This document shows positions 1 to 9,738 of a stretch of 64,000 bases of DNA, in pieces; the stretch's first letter is position 1; every line of letters starts with the position of its first letter. The stretch covers positions 62,001-126,000 of the forward strand of contig NZ_NXGX01000002.1 of assembly GCF_002844275.1 (NCBI RefSeq). The letters run 5' to 3'. A program made the translations under genes and the position numbers. A model generated the notes under the pieces. That model was not told where the DNA came from. It did not search any database and saw nothing but the letters and a program-made list of their open reading frames with translations. The stretch comes from Thalassospira lohafexi. Lineage in GTDB: Bacteria > Pseudomonadota > Alphaproteobacteria > Rhodospirillales > Thalassospiraceae.

Positions 1-306
1 CGCGAAGGATTTGCCGGGATCATTCGTGCAAACTGTGATCAGGCAGCCGATCTTGCCGCGTGGGTTAGAACCCATGAAAAGCTTGAACTGCTTGCCGAGC
101 CAAAATTGAATGTCACAATGTTTGCCAGTGTTGGATCAGATGATGACAATCGTGCCTTGCTTGAACGGATCAATGCAAGTGGCAAGCTGTTCCTTACACC
201 AACGGTATATGGCGGGCGGTTTGGGTTCCGCGCAGCATTTAGCAATTGGCGGACGCAGGATCATGACCTTGTCATTATCAAGCAGGCAATTGACGCTGTG
301 TTGTAA
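1..306 (+). CDS. PLP-dependent decarboxylase, C-terminal end (partial)
   Basis: The reading frame is open from the first base of the window and stops with TAA at 304-306, so only the last 101 residues are seen. They resemble the C-terminal domain of group II pyridoxal-phosphate decarboxylases (aromatic amino acid decarboxylase type): a helix with GFAGIIRANC, then an ELLAEPKLNVTMF strand, and a closing segment with TPTVYGGRFGFRAAFSNWRT. The PLP-binding lysine would lie upstream of the window and cannot be checked. Substrate cannot be inferred. A 55-61 base gap separates it from the PhzF-like gene on the same strand, so the two may be co-transcribed. The family assignment rests on the C-terminal pattern alone. 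Confidence 0.6.
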   Translation, partial: REGFAGIIRANCDQAADLAAWVRTHEKLELLAEPKLNVTMFASVGSDDDNRALLERINASGKLFLTPTVYGGRFGFRAAFSNWRTQDHDLVIIKQAIDAVL

Positions 307-367
307 TGCTGCGGTGTTATAATGGGCTGCTATATATCGGAAAACAGCACTGTTTCAGGAAGTGACG

Positions 368-1192
368 ATGACGACCAAGAATTTGCCGATCTATCAGATT
401 GATGCCTTTAGCGACGTTTTGTTTGCCGGTAATCCGGCGGCTGTCGTGCCGCTGTCGACATGGTTGCCTGATGATGTGCTTCAGAAAATTGCAATGGAAA
501 ACAATCTGTCGGAAACGGCGTTTTTCGTGCCGGTTACGGCAGGGAACGCAGACTTTCACATTCGCTGGTTCACCCCGACAGTTGAAGTTCCGTTGTGCGG
601 GCATGCGACCCTTGCGAGCGCCTATGTGATTTTTAATCAGCTTGGGTTTGAGGGCGACATTGTCCGTCTTCAAAGCAAAAGCGGCATTCTGACTGCCCGC
701 CGTTATTTAGGTGCCATTGTTCTGGACTTCCCAAAACAGCCGATTGTGCCTGAAACAATCGCAGATGATGTGATTGCGGCCCTTGGTGGCGATACGCCGG
801 TGGAAACATTTGGCGTGGCAAGTCGCGATACTGATCTTGTTGCGGTTTATGACGATGCGACGATTGTTCGTTCGATGACGCCCGATATGTCACTCTTGGC
901 CAAGCTTGCGGATCGTGGGGTTATCGTGACGGCACCGGGGGACAAGACCGGACTTGACATGATTTCACGCTATTTCGTGCCGGCCATTGGCATCAACGAA
1001 GACCCGGTGACGGGATATATGCACTGTGTTGTCGCGCCGTATTGGGCTGATAAGCTCGGTCAGGACGATGTTGTCGGTTATCAGGCATCCGCACGTGGTG
1101 GTGTCGTTGCCTGCAAGGTGGTTGGTGATCGGGTACATCTTACGGGGGAGGCGGTGCTGTACCTAAAAGGTGAAATCACCGTTTCAGCCTGA
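368..1192 (+). CDS. PhzF-family isomerase/epimerase-like protein
   Basis: 274 residues, the usual size for the PhzF (phenazine biosynthesis PhzF / diaminopimelate-epimerase fold) family. The N-terminus has the family pattern IDAFSDVLFAGNPAAVV, followed by the LSETAF motif whose glutamate (about residue 49) is the conserved acid/base of the family, and a mid-protein LCGHATLASAYV segment typical of the second binding half. I start at ATG 368 because AGGAAG at 357-362 lies five bases upstream; an in-frame GTG at 362 overlaps that ribosome-binding site. Most PhzF homologues outside phenazine operons have no known substrate, and no phenazine genes are nearby, so the reaction is unknown. A hairpin terminator follows the stop. 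Confidence 0.93.
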   Translation: MTTKNLPIYQIDAFSDVLFAGNPAAVVPLSTWLPDDVLQKIAMENNLSETAFFVPVTAGNADFHIRWFTPTVEVPLCGHATLASAYVIFNQLGFEGDIVRLQSKSGILTARRYLGAIVLDFPKQPIVPETIADDVIAALGGDTPVETFGVASRDTDLVAVYDDATIVRSMTPDMSLLAKLADRGVIVTAPGDKTGLDMISRYFVPAIGINEDPVTGYMHCVVAPYWADKLGQDDVVGYQASARGGVVACKVVGDRVHLTGEAVLYLKGEITVSA

Positions 1193-1222
1193 TTGGCTGA
1201 TAATGTCGAATATGAATTTCGC

Positions 1223-1255
1223 GAAACGGGCATCTAGTGAGGGTGCCCGTTTTTT
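1223..1255 (+). terminator. Rho-independent terminator after the PhzF-like gene
   Basis: Stem ACGGGCA (1226-1232) pairs with TGCCCGT (1244-1250) around an 11-base loop and runs into a T tract at 1250-1255. It lies about 30 bases after the PhzF stop. Confidence 0.85.
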
Positions 1256-1344
1256 GATGCGGATATCGTGAGGATTTACCTGTATTTTGGTCATCGTGCG
1301 ACTACCGACTAATCCGCATTGCGCTGGTTTCGGTTTGTTTTTTA

Positions 1345-1373
1345 TTGACCACGGCATGGGGCTTTCGTCTAAG
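1345..1373 (+). promoter_or_regulatory. Possible sigma-70 promoter for the SLC13-type transporter
   Basis: TTGACC (1345-1350), 17 bases, TCTAAG (1368-1373), about 95 bases before the transporter start and after the previous terminator. Found by eye only; the -10 box matches 4 of 6 positions. Confidence 0.3.
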
Positions 1374-1466
1374 TAATGGGAAAATACGATGATTGCGGCA
1401 GGGCCGGACGGGAAATTCCGTTGGTCTGAAACCGCATGGGTTTGCAACAGCAGGGGAAGATAGATC

Positions 1467-3338
1467 GTGATCGAAAGTGTTGTCGCCAGTTCTGCAACAC
1501 CAATGCAGATGTGGGTGGTTCTGGCACTTGTTGCTGGATCGCTTGTTCTGTATGGGCTGGAGCGTATTTCGCTTGAACTGACCAGCATGGCGCTGATCGC
1601 GACCTTGTTGTTGTTCTTCAACTTCTTCCCGCTTGCCGATGCCAATGGTGACAACATGATGGGGGCGGCGACCATCATGTCTGGCTTTGCCAATCCGGCA
1701 TTGTTGACAGTGCTGTCGTTGCTCGTGGTCGGGCAGGGCATGGTTCTGACTGGCGGGGTAAGCTATATCGCCGGTCTAATTACCGAACATGGGGGCAAGC
1801 AGCCCGCTGTGGCCATCTTTATCGGCTTGTTCGTTGTGATGTTGATGTCGGCATTTCTGAATAATACTCCGGTTGTCGTTATCTTTATCCCGATCATTCA
1901 GGCGCTTTCCGAGCGTATTCAGCGATCGCCAAGTGCGCTTATGATACCGCTGTCATACGCGGCCATCCTTGGCGGGATGACCACCCTGATCGGCTCATCA
2001 ACCAACCTTTTGGTGTCGAGTTCGTTGATTGAACTGGGGATGCCGCCGCTTGAATTCTTTGAGTTCACCGTGATCGGGAGTGTGTTGGCTCTGGTCGGCT
2101 TCGCCTATGTTTTGTTCGTTGCGCCGCGGCTTTTGCCTGCACTGGCCTCCATGAGCAGCAAGCTTGCCAATCCTGATAGCAGCGGCAAACAGTTCATTGC
2201 CCAAATCACGGTCGGTCCTGCCTCGCAAATGATCGGAACGCGTCCGGTTGCCGGGTTCTTTAAAAACTTGCCCAACATCACCATCCAAATGATTGTGCGC
2301 CGCGAACATGCCGACTTGCCACCATTCGAAGATGACATGGAAATTCAGGCGGGTGATGTTCTGGTGGTGGCTGCGACGCGCAAGGCCCTTACAGAAGCGC
2401 TGCAAAAAGATCCCGGTTTGCTGCATGCTGATGCCGCAGCGGTCAGTGACAGTGGCGAGGACACACCGCAAAAGTCGACCCAGCTTCTGGCTGAGGTCAT
2501 GTTGCCACCTGGTTCGCGCCTGATTGGTTTTAACCTTGAGCAGATCGGTTTCCGGTATCAGTACAAATGCCTTGTTCTGGGCATTCAGCGCCGGTCCCGT
2601 ATGATCCGCACCCAGATGACAGAAATCCGGCTTGAGGCCGGTGACGTCTTGCTGGTGCAGGGCCGTTCCGAAGATGTCGAAGCACTTCGCACAATCCGTG
2701 ATGTGGTGTTGCTGGAATGGTCAACACGTGCCTTGCCCCGCCCGTTCCACGCCCGTCGTGCGGCAACGATTTTCCTGACTGTGATTGCCTTGGCGGCGAC
2801 GGGAATTGTCCCGATCATGATTTCAAGCTTTATCGGTGCGGGATTAATGATTGCGTCAGGCGCGCTTAACTTGCGTCAGGCATCGCGTGCGATTGATCGC
2901 AAGATTGTTTTAATGGTTGCCGCCGCACTTGCGCTTGGCAATGCCTTGCAAATGACCGGTGGTGCGGAATTTGTTGCTGATCAGTTGCTTGCCGCGACGC
3001 GTGGTGCACCGGCCCCTGTGATCTTGTCATTGTTCTTCCTGATCGTTGCAGCCTTTACCAATGTGTTGTCAAACAATGCCTGTGCGGTGTTGTTTACCCC
3101 GATTGGAATCGGTATGGCGCAACAACTTGGCGTGCCCCCGCATGTGTTTGCGATTGCCGTGGTAATGGCTGCAAACTGTTCGTTTGCGTCCCCGGTTGGC
3201 TATCAGACCAACCTGCTTGTCATGGGGCCGGGGCATTATCGCTTTATCGACTTCCTTAAGGCCGGGACGCCCTTGATTATACTGCTTTGGGTGACCTTCA
3301 GCCTGTTTGCGCCCTGGTACTACGGTATCCCGTTTTGA
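1467..3338 (+). CDS. SLC13-family (Na+/carboxylate or sulfate type) transporter with two RCK_C domains
   Basis: 623-residue inner-membrane carrier. Residues 1-200 and 430-623 are hydrophobic helices of the ArsB/NhaD/SLC13 fold, with the paired signature loops FLNNTPVVVIFIP (about 130) and LSNNACAVLFTPIGIG (about 535). The cytoplasmic centre (about 205-400) holds two TrkA-C/RCK_C ligand-sensing domains, each ending in a GDVLVV or GDVLLVQGR strand. This architecture is common in bacterial SLC13 members, including SdcS- and sulfate-permease-like proteins, but the substrate cannot be read from sequence; sulfate, dicarboxylates or other anions are all possible. It starts with GTG at 1467, seven bases after AGGGGAAG (1452-1459). 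It appears monocistronic, bounded by terminators. Confidence 0.9.
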   Translation: MIESVVASSATPMQMWVVLALVAGSLVLYGLERISLELTSMALIATLLLFFNFFPLADANGDNMMGAATIMSGFANPALLTVLSLLVVGQGMVLTGGVSYIAGLITEHGGKQPAVAIFIGLFVVMLMSAFLNNTPVVVIFIPIIQALSERIQRSPSALMIPLSYAAILGGMTTLIGSSTNLLVSSSLIELGMPPLEFFEFTVIGSVLALVGFAYVLFVAPRLLPALASMSSKLANPDSSGKQFIAQITVGPASQMIGTRPVAGFFKNLPNITIQMIVRREHADLPPFEDDMEIQAGDVLVVAATRKALTEALQKDPGLLHADAAAVSDSGEDTPQKSTQLLAEVMLPPGSRLIGFNLEQIGFRYQYKCLVLGIQRRSRMIRTQMTEIRLEAGDVLLVQGRSEDVEALRTIRDVVLLEWSTRALPRPFHARRAATIFLTVIALAATGIVPIMISSFIGAGLMIASGALNLRQASRAIDRKIVLMVAAALALGNALQMTGGAEFVADQLLAATRGAPAPVILSLFFLIVAAFTNVLSNNACAVLFTPIGIGMAQQLGVPPHVFAIAVVMAANCSFASPVGYQTNLLVMGPGHYRFIDFLKAGTPLIILLWVTFSLFAPWYYGIPF

Positions 3339-3377
3339 TCTGGGGCTTCACGCAATAGCAATCCCCAATGACTACCC

Positions 3378-3410
3378 GGGTCAGCCATGCAAATTTGGCT
3401 GGCCCGTTTG
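3378..3410 (+). terminator. Possible terminator after the SLC13-type gene
   Basis: A ten-base stem, GGGTCAGCCA (3378-3387) with TGGCTGGCCC (3396-3405), contains one G-T pair and has an 8-base loop. The following T run is short (GTTTG), so termination may be weak. Confidence 0.5.
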
Positions 3411-3422
3411 TGGTGATGGCGT

Positions 3423-3450
3423 TTGACTTTTGCCTTCGTCTCAATAGGAT
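3423..3450 (+). promoter_or_regulatory. Likely sigma-70 promoter for serC
   Basis: TTGACT (3423-3428), 16 bases, TAGGAT (3445-3450), about 64 bases upstream of the chosen serC start. Confidence 0.4.
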
Positions 3451-3513
3451 CACCCCCGTAATTTGATCTGAATTAATTCATCCAGATCGTTCTTCTTGCT
3501 CAGGAATATGCCG

Positions 3514-4695
3514 ATGGCCCAGAATGCTGCGAACGCCAAGCCCGTCCTTCGTCCTGCCAGTCCGAACTTTTCATCGGGTCCGTGTAAAAAGCGTCCCGGT
3601 TGGTCCGCAGATGCGCTTGAGACAACAGTGCTCGGTCGTTCACATCGTTCGAAGCTGGGTAAACAACGCATGGAAGAGGTCATTGACCGTTCACGCGCAA
3701 TCCTGAACCTTCCTGATGATTATTTGCTCGGCGTTGTGCCCGCGTCCGATACCGGGGCGGTGGAAATGGCGCTTTGGTCGATGCTTGGCGCGCGCGGTGT
3801 CGATATGCTGGCGTGGGAAAGCTTTGGCGCGACATGGGTCACCGATGTGATCAAGCAACTGAAGCTTGAGGATGTCCGAACTCTTGAGGCCGATTACGGC
3901 ACGTTGCCCGATCTCAATACAGTTGATTTTGACCGCGACGTGGTTTTCACCTGGAACGGGACGACCGCTGGGGTACGTGTGCCCAATGGTGACTGGATTG
4001 CCGATGATCGCAAAGGGTTGACCATTTGCGATGCGACGTCAGCGATTTTTGCCATGGAACTGCCGTGGGATAAACTCGATGTTGTGACCTATAGCTGGCA
4101 GAAAGTTCTGGGCGGTGAAGGCGGCCATGGTGTGATCATCTTGAGCCCGCGTGCCGTTGCGCGTCTTGAAAGTCATGTGCCAGCCTGGCCAATGCCGAAA
4201 GTCTTCCGCATGACCAAGGGCGGGAAACTGATTGATGGCATCTTCCGGGGCGAAACCATCAATACCCCGTCGATGCTTGTGGTCGAAGACGCGATTGATG
4301 CCTTGAAATGGGCTGAGGACATTGGTGGACTTGAGGGTCTCTTGAAACGGACTCGGGCGAACCGTGCGCATCTTGATGCTTGGTTGGCGACCAGCGACTG
4401 GGCCGCAGATCTGGCCGAGAACCCGGAAACGGCGTCAAACACGTCGATGTGCATCAAAATCGTCGATCCGTGGGCGTTGTCATTGCCCGATGACCAGCAA
4501 GCAACCTTGCCCAAGCGCATTTCACAGATTTTGGAAGCCGAAGACATCGCAATGGACATCAATGGCTATCGCGATGCGCCCCCGGGCTTGCGAATTTGGG
4601 GCGGGGCAACGGTTGAACCCGACGATGTAAAGGCTCTTTTACCATGGCTTGATTGGGCATATTTGTCTGTAAAAGCTGAAATTCAGACTGGATAA
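3514..4695 (+). CDS. serC: Phosphoserine aminotransferase
   Basis: 393-residue class-V PLP aminotransferase that converts 3-phosphohydroxypyruvate and glutamate to phosphoserine and 2-oxoglutarate in serine synthesis; it also acts in PLP synthesis in some bacteria. It is the alphaproteobacterial/Methanosarcina-type SerC: N-terminal [14 protein letters not shown], and the lysine in [15 protein letters not shown] (about K197) is the Schiff-base residue. I start at ATG 3514 (MAQNAANAK), eight bases after AGGA at 3502-3505; ATG 3508 and TTG 3496 are less well placed. In related genomes serA often follows directly; here hisZ comes next after a 154-base gap and no serA is present in the window. Confidence 0.95.
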   Translation: MAQNAANAKPVLRPASPNFSSGPCKKRPGWSADALETTVLGRSHRSKLGKQRMEEVIDRSRAILNLPDDYLLGVVPASDTGAVEMALWSMLGARGVDMLAWESFGATWVTDVIKQLKLEDVRTLEADYGTLPDLNTVDFDRDVVFTWNGTTAGVRVPNGDWIADDRKGLTICDATSAIFAMELPWDKLDVVTYSWQKVLGGEGGHGVIILSPRAVARLESHVPAWPMPKVFRMTKGGKLIDGIFRGETINTPSMLVVEDAIDALKWAEDIGGLEGLLKRTRANRAHLDAWLATSDWAADLAENPETASNTSMCIKIVDPWALSLPDDQQATLPKRISQILEAEDIAMDINGYRDAPPGLRIWGGATVEPDDVKALLPWLDWAYLSVKAEIQTG

Positions 4696-4849
4696 GACGT
4701 ATTTCGTACGTATTATTTGCGTTTTAGGACTTTTCCCCGTTGCCCTGTCCGGCACAAAGCGGTAGTAACCGCTACCGGATAGTGAGCCATGACCAAGATC
4801 AGGCTGCCATCAACTTGAATTTGCGCGCCCAGTCCGGAAAGCACACAAA

Positions 4850-6016
4850 ATGACCGAACTCGCCAGGAAAGCACTTTTGCCCGCCGGCCTGCAGGATGTT
4901 CTGCCAGGAACCGCCGCACGGGAAGCTGAAATCCGTGAAAAGCTGATGGCCAGTTTGGCACATGCAGGCTATGACCGGGTGAAAACCCCGTTGGTCGAGT
5001 TCGAGGAAAGCCTTCTTGAAGGTGCCGCCCCCGAACTTTCCACCCAGACATTTCGCCTTATGGACCCCGAATCGCGTCGCATGATGGGTGTTAGGTCCGA
5101 TATGACTCCGCAGGTTGGTCGAATTGCTGCAACCCGATTGGTTGATGCGCCGCGTCCGCTGCGCCTGTCGTATTCGGGGGATGTTCTGCGGATTAAAGGA
5201 TCGCATTTGCGCCCGGAACGTCAGTTCGCCCAGGTTGGCGCTGAACTGATTGGTGTCTCAAGTGCCGCAGCCGATACCGAGATTGTTCTTTTGGCCCTCG
5301 AAGCCCTTGATCGCATCAATGTGCCGTTTGTTTCGGTTGACCTCAATTTGCCGACCTTGCCTGTCCGCCTGTTTGATGCCTTTGGCGTTAAGGGCGATGA
5401 GCGTGAGGCGCTCATTGAGGCGCTTGAGCGTCGTGATGTCGCCGCCCTTAAGGGGATTGATGGCAAGGTCACTGATGTTCTGGTGGCATTGCTTGAGGCG
5501 GCAGGCCCGGCCAAAACCGCATTGCCAAAACTTAAAAAACTCGAATTGCCGCTTGGTGCATCTGATGAGTTGTATCGCCTGATTGATGTTGCTGAACGCG
5601 TTTTGGCTTCGGGGCTTGATGCCGCGCTTACGATCGATCCGGTTGAAATGGCTGGTTTCCGATATCAGACCGGTGTCAGCTTTACCCTGTTTGCCAAAAA
5701 CGTTCGCGGTGAAATTGGCCGGGGCGGTCGTTACCGTGCCGGTGGTACGGCGGGCGAAGCTGCAACCGGCATGTCGCTTTATATGGATAGTATTTTGCGT
5801 GGCTTGCCGGACGGTGACGCGATATCGCGGGTTTATCTGCCGCTTGGCACGCCGCAGCGCGAAGCACGTCAGCTGCGCCTTGATGGTCATTACACCGTTG
5901 CTGCCCTTGAAGGGGCGGCTGAGGCCAAAACAGAAGACGGCGCACGCATTGAAGCGCGCCGCATGGGCTGTGACTTTATTTACCTTGGCGGCCAAGTGAT
6001 GCCGCTAAGCGCTTAA
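4850..6016 (+). CDS. hisZ: ATP phosphoribosyltransferase regulatory subunit HisZ
   Basis: 388-residue paralogue of histidyl-tRNA synthetase that lacks aminoacylation and instead forms the octameric HisG-HisZ enzyme of the first step of histidine synthesis. Visible are the class II synthetase-like core with [16 protein letters not shown] at the N-terminus, the motif-2-like [20 protein letters not shown] region (about 80-100) and a C-terminal GGRYRAGG loop. It is shorter than a true HisS (about 420) and lacks the C-terminal anticodon-binding domain. It implies that this organism uses a short-form HisG, coded elsewhere. ATG 4850 follows GGAAAG by nine bases. purA follows 35 bases later, so hisZ-purA are probably one transcript. 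Confidence 0.94.
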   Translation: MTELARKALLPAGLQDVLPGTAAREAEIREKLMASLAHAGYDRVKTPLVEFEESLLEGAAPELSTQTFRLMDPESRRMMGVRSDMTPQVGRIAATRLVDAPRPLRLSYSGDVLRIKGSHLRPERQFAQVGAELIGVSSAAADTEIVLLALEALDRINVPFVSVDLNLPTLPVRLFDAFGVKGDEREALIEALERRDVAALKGIDGKVTDVLVALLEAAGPAKTALPKLKKLELPLGASDELYRLIDVAERVLASGLDAALTIDPVEMAGFRYQTGVSFTLFAKNVRGEIGRGGRYRAGGTAGEAATGMSLYMDSILRGLPDGDAISRVYLPLGTPQREARQLRLDGHYTVAALEGAAEAKTEDGARIEARRMGCDFIYLGGQVMPLSA

Positions 6017-6051
6017 CTTTACGAAATCTCTATCGCACAAGGAGTTTTGCG

Positions 6052-7347
6052 ATGACCAATGTTGCCGTGATCGGATCCCAGTGGGGAGACGAAGGAAAAG
6101 GCAAGATCGTCGATTGGCTGTCAGAACGCGCCGACGTTGTTGTTCGTTTCCAGGGGGGGCATAACGCCGGTCATACTTTGGTGATCGACGGGACGACCTA
6201 TAAGCTGAGCCTTCTGCCGTCTGGCATTGTGCGTCAGAACAAGCTTTCAGTGATTGGCAACGGTGTTGTTGTTGATCCGTGGGCATTGCTGACCGAAATT
6301 GCGCGCCTGAAAGAACAGGGCGTGGATATTTCGCCGCAAAACCTGCGTGTGGCTGAAAATGCCTGCCTGATCTTGCCTTTGCATGGCAACCTTGACCGTG
6401 CCCGCGAAGCTGCGGCTTCGGGTGACAACAAGATCGGCACGACCGGTCGTGGTATTGGCCCGGCATACGAAGACCGCGTTGGTCGCCGTGCGATCCGTGT
6501 TGGTGATCTGGCCGATGAAGATCTGCTTGAAGCCAAGGTCGAAAACCTTCTGACCCATCACAATGCGCTTCTGCGCGGTTTGGGTCAGCCGGAAGTCGAT
6601 GGCGCCGAGCTTCTTGCTCAGCTTAAGGAAATCGCACCGAAAATTCTGCCGTTTTCTGACACGGTTTGGAAATCGCTGAACCAGTTCAAGGAAGCTGGCA
6701 AGCGTATCCTGTTTGAAGGTGCGCAAGGCACGATGCTTGATATCGATCACGGCACGTATCCGTTTGTGACTTCGTCAAACACTGTTTCCGGGCAGGCGGC
6801 GGCGGGTTCAGGCATGGGTCCATCGGGTGTCGGTTATGTTCTTGGAATCACCAAGGCCTACACCACGCGCGTTGGCGAAGGTCCGTTCCCATCCGAGCTG
6901 TTTGACGAAAACGGTACGCGTCTTGGCGAACGTGGTCATGAGTTCGGTGTTGTGACCGGTCGTAAACGCCGCTGTGGCTGGTTTGATGCCGCACTTGTCC
7001 GTCAGTCGGTCAAGGTCAACGGCATTACCGGTATTGCGCTGACCAAGCTTGACGTTCTTGACGGGTTTGAAGAAATCAAGATCTGCACAGGCTATGACAT
7101 TGATGGCACGATCTATGATCATTTGCCAGCAAACCAGCGTCTGCAGGCCAAAGCCAAACCAGTTTATGAAAGCATCGAAGGCTGGTCAGATACCACGATG
7201 GGCGCACGCAGCTGGGCCGACCTTCCGGCCGCGGCGATCAAATATGTCCGTCGTATTGAAGAGCTGATTGAAGCACCGGTTGCGTTGCTTTCGACCAGCC
7301 CGGAACGTGACGATACCATTCTGGTGCACGACCCGTTCAGCGGGTAA
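6052..7347 (+). CDS. purA: Adenylosuccinate synthetase
   Basis: 431 residues, full length for the family. It couples GTP hydrolysis to joining IMP and aspartate, giving adenylosuccinate, the first committed step to AMP, in the cytosol. The start [18 protein letters not shown] contains the GDEGKGK phosphate-binding loop; [19 protein letters not shown], and the [14 protein letters not shown] substrate loop are all present. ATG 6052 has AAGGAG about eight bases upstream. A strong hairpin terminator follows, so purA is the last gene of the serC/hisZ/purA run. Confidence 0.98.
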   Translation: MTNVAVIGSQWGDEGKGKIVDWLSERADVVVRFQGGHNAGHTLVIDGTTYKLSLLPSGIVRQNKLSVIGNGVVVDPWALLTEIARLKEQGVDISPQNLRVAENACLILPLHGNLDRAREAAASGDNKIGTTGRGIGPAYEDRVGRRAIRVGDLADEDLLEAKVENLLTHHNALLRGLGQPEVDGAELLAQLKEIAPKILPFSDTVWKSLNQFKEAGKRILFEGAQGTMLDIDHGTYPFVTSSNTVSGQAAAGSGMGPSGVGYVLGITKAYTTRVGEGPFPSELFDENGTRLGERGHEFGVVTGRKRRCGWFDAALVRQSVKVNGITGIALTKLDVLDGFEEIKICTGYDIDGTIYDHLPANQRLQAKAKPVYESIEGWSDTTMGARSWADLPAAAIKYVRRIEELIEAPVALLSTSPERDDTILVHDPFSG

Positions 7348-7371
7348 CATAAGATTTGTTTCATGCACTGC

Positions 7372-7405
7372 AAAAGCCACCAGTCTCGCTGGTGGCTTTT
7401 TGCGT
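7372..7405 (+). terminator. Strong rho-independent terminator after purA
   Basis: A 12-base stem, AAAAGCCACCAG (7372-7383) with CTGGTGGCTTTT (7389-7400), has a five-base loop and T run. Confidence 0.92.
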
Positions 7406-7458
7406 TCTAGATGAAAGACTTGCTGGCACGCTTTGCCATACCGGCGGCTTATAACCGC

Positions 7459-7487
7459 TTGCTACGGTGTGATATCAGAAGTATCGT
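7459..7487 (+). promoter_or_regulatory. Possible promoter for the pseudokinase gene pair
   Basis: TTGCTA (7459-7464), 17 bases, TATCGT (7482-7487), located between the purA terminator and the pseudokinase start. Matches are 4 of 6 in each box. Confidence 0.3.
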
Positions 7488-7566
7488 TTTATCAACCTTT
7501 TGAGGGTAGCGTATTGATCGTCCTGTCAGGCAGACATTTGGTCAATGCGATCCTGCCACTCAGGGA

Positions 7567-9729
7567 ATGATACAGTCGGTAATGAATATCGGGACCATGG
7601 CAGAGCAAGCGGAAGACCAGAAACAGGACGTTTCAAACGACGCTGGGCAAAAACCAGAAATGGACAAGCCCGGCGGTGGTGCGCCTGTGGACGAAACCGC
7701 GGATGCCAACGCCAATCGGGAAGAAGAAATTTCGACTGGCGGTAAAAATCTGGAAATCGGTAACTTCCGTGTCTTTACCGATTTGCGCTTACCTGAATTT
7801 GATATGGGCCATTGCAAGGCCTATGCCGCCGACAATCTGCGCCGGAGCGAGGGCAATGCATTTGCGCTTGTGACTGACCCGGTTTTGCCGACACGTTATG
7901 ATTTGATCAAGTTTCTGTCTGGCGTTCATATGGCGGGCCAGATTGATCTTCTTGATAGTGCTATCGCGCATTGGCCGATTTTCGGGCGTAAAACCATGGT
8001 GCTTTTCTTTGAAAAGCCAAAGGGTGGCCACGTTATCGTTTCTTCTGGCAAGCAGCGCTCAATTAATGAACAAGACATCGCCGCATCGGTGGTCGAGCCA
8101 CTGATGAATGTGCTTCAGGCACTTGGCGAGAAGGGGCTTACACACCGTGCGGTCCGGGCGACCAACCTTTTCTTTGGCGATCCGGAGGGGGGGAAAGTCA
8201 TTCTGGGGGATTGTGCTTCGGGCCCCCCCGGCTATGACCAACCATTGGTCTATGAAACGACTGCCCGCATGGCCGCAGATCCAGCAGGCCGTGGTGTCGG
8301 AACCTTGAGCGATGATCTTTATGCGCTGGGCATGACGCTTGCTGAATTGGCAATTGGGCGTCGGCCATTGGCGAGTATGACCGATCAGGAAATCATGGAC
8401 ATCAAATTGTCCAAGGGATCGTTCCAGGCCATCGCGTCACAAGAAAAACTCCCGCTTATCATGATTGAACCAGTACGTGGATTGCTGTGTGACGATCCCG
8501 AAGAACGTTGGGGCTTTGCCGAATTGCACGCATGGCTTGACGGGCGTCGTACCAAGCCGGTTCAGGGCAATACGGAAAAGCGTGCTGCGCGATCACAAAA
8601 TATTTCTGGCAAGGATTACTACACTGTGCGCGCCCTTGCCCAAGGGGTTGCCAAAAACTGGGTAAATGCCCTGACACCTTTGCGCGATGGCACGGTGGAA
8701 ATCTGGTTGCGCCGGGGGCTTGGTGACAACGATCGGGCAAAGGCCATGGCCGATGCCATGCGCCAATTACAATGGGCCGGTGCGGATAAACGATCAGCCG
8801 AGGAAGTTCTTGTTGCCCGGTCGATCCTCATCCTCGATCCGAGCGGTCCTGTTCGCTACAAGGGCTTTTCGGCGATGGTCGATGGGTTTGGTAATATGCT
8901 GTCTTATGATGTGCAGCATGGCAGTGGCCCGCAGCGTTTTTCCGATGTTATTGTGCGCGATATTCCTGCTTTCTGGTTTGGCCGCCAGGAAGGTTACAGC
9001 CCTGAAGTTCAACGGCTTCAAAGTGCATATAAAAACCTACGCTACTACATTCAGCAAAAAAGTGCTGGATATGGGTATGAAAGATGCCTGTATTCGATGG
9101 TGAGGAACCAACATTGCCTAAGTCCGATGATCGAACAGGAATATGTTGTTGATATCGCGCAATTGTTGCCTGCGTTGGAAAAGGCTGCTGAAAATGTATC
9201 GGACGATGCATGGCCGGTAGATCGTCACATAGCAGCCTTTATCGCAACACGTCTTGAAGATGATGTTGAAGGCCAGTTGATGGCAATGCAAAACCCGTCT
9301 GACGAGGTTGAATATAGCCGTGCGATCATCAGTATGTTGGCGGTTGTTCAATGGCGTCACGGGCCGGACAATTTGCAGAACTTGTCGCACTGGGTCGCAC
9401 GTCTGATGGAGCCTGCTGTGAAGGTCTTCCATAGCAAGGCACGTCGTGAACGTGTTGAAACCGAAATTCCAAAACTGGCGAAGCGCGGCAACCTTGTTGA
9501 ACTTTATAACCTGATCAACGATGAACAGGAACGTCGTAAGGACCAGTCTGAGTTTGTCGAGGCGGTGGCGGAATATTCCGAAGCCGAAAGCGAGGTCTTT
9601 GACCTTGAATCTTCTGGCCCCGCACGTCTTGAAATGGCCGAAAAAGTCGGGCAGCAGGCAGCTGCTTTCGCATCAACCATGATCGCACTTCTGACAGTGT
9701 CCGCGCTGTTTTTGATGCATATCTTTTAA
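7567..9729 (+). CDS. Tail-anchored protein-kinase-like protein, probable pseudokinase
   Basis: 720 residues. An acidic, low-complexity N-terminus (1-60) precedes a Ser/Thr-kinase-like fold (about 65-330). The catalytic loop reads HRAVRATN (193-200) instead of HRDxKxxN, and the DFG position reads GDC (214-216), so both catalytic aspartate motifs are altered or displaced. The kinase helix-F pattern is kept (SDDLYALGMTLAELAIGRRP, about 248-267). Residues 350-690 form a domain I do not recognise, ending in a glutamate-rich coiled-coil-like stretch. The last about 22 residues form one membrane helix (STMIALLTVSALFLMHIF), suggesting a tail anchor with the kinase fold in the cytosol. Start is uncertain: ATG 7567, 7582 and 7597 are in frame and none has an ideal ribosome-binding site. 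The next gene begins nine bases after the stop. Confidence 0.75.
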   Translation: MIQSVMNIGTMAEQAEDQKQDVSNDAGQKPEMDKPGGGAPVDETADANANREEEISTGGKNLEIGNFRVFTDLRLPEFDMGHCKAYAADNLRRSEGNAFALVTDPVLPTRYDLIKFLSGVHMAGQIDLLDSAIAHWPIFGRKTMVLFFEKPKGGHVIVSSGKQRSINEQDIAASVVEPLMNVLQALGEKGLTHRAVRATNLFFGDPEGGKVILGDCASGPPGYDQPLVYETTARMAADPAGRGVGTLSDDLYALGMTLAELAIGRRPLASMTDQEIMDIKLSKGSFQAIASQEKLPLIMIEPVRGLLCDDPEERWGFAELHAWLDGRRTKPVQGNTEKRAARSQNISGKDYYTVRALAQGVAKNWVNALTPLRDGTVEIWLRRGLGDNDRAKAMADAMRQLQWAGADKRSAEEVLVARSILILDPSGPVRYKGFSAMVDGFGNMLSYDVQHGSGPQRFSDVIVRDIPAFWFGRQEGYSPEVQRLQSAYKNLRYYIQQKSAGYGYERCLYSMVRNQHCLSPMIEQEYVVDIAQLLPALEKAAENVSDDAWPVDRHIAAFIATRLEDDVEGQLMAMQNPSDEVEYSRAIISMLAVVQWRHGPDNLQNLSHWVARLMEPAVKVFHSKARRERVETEIPKLAKRGNLVELYNLINDEQERRKDQSEFVEAVAEYSEAESEVFDLESSGPARLEMAEKVGQQAAAFASTMIALLTVSALFLMHIF

Positions 9730-9738
9730 GGGACTGAC

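Noticed and set aside
4766-4790. CGGTAG-N6-CTACCG stem between serC and hisZ as a riboswitch or T-box
   Set aside because: A six-base stem alone without a conserved core or terminator is not enough to support an RNA regulator.
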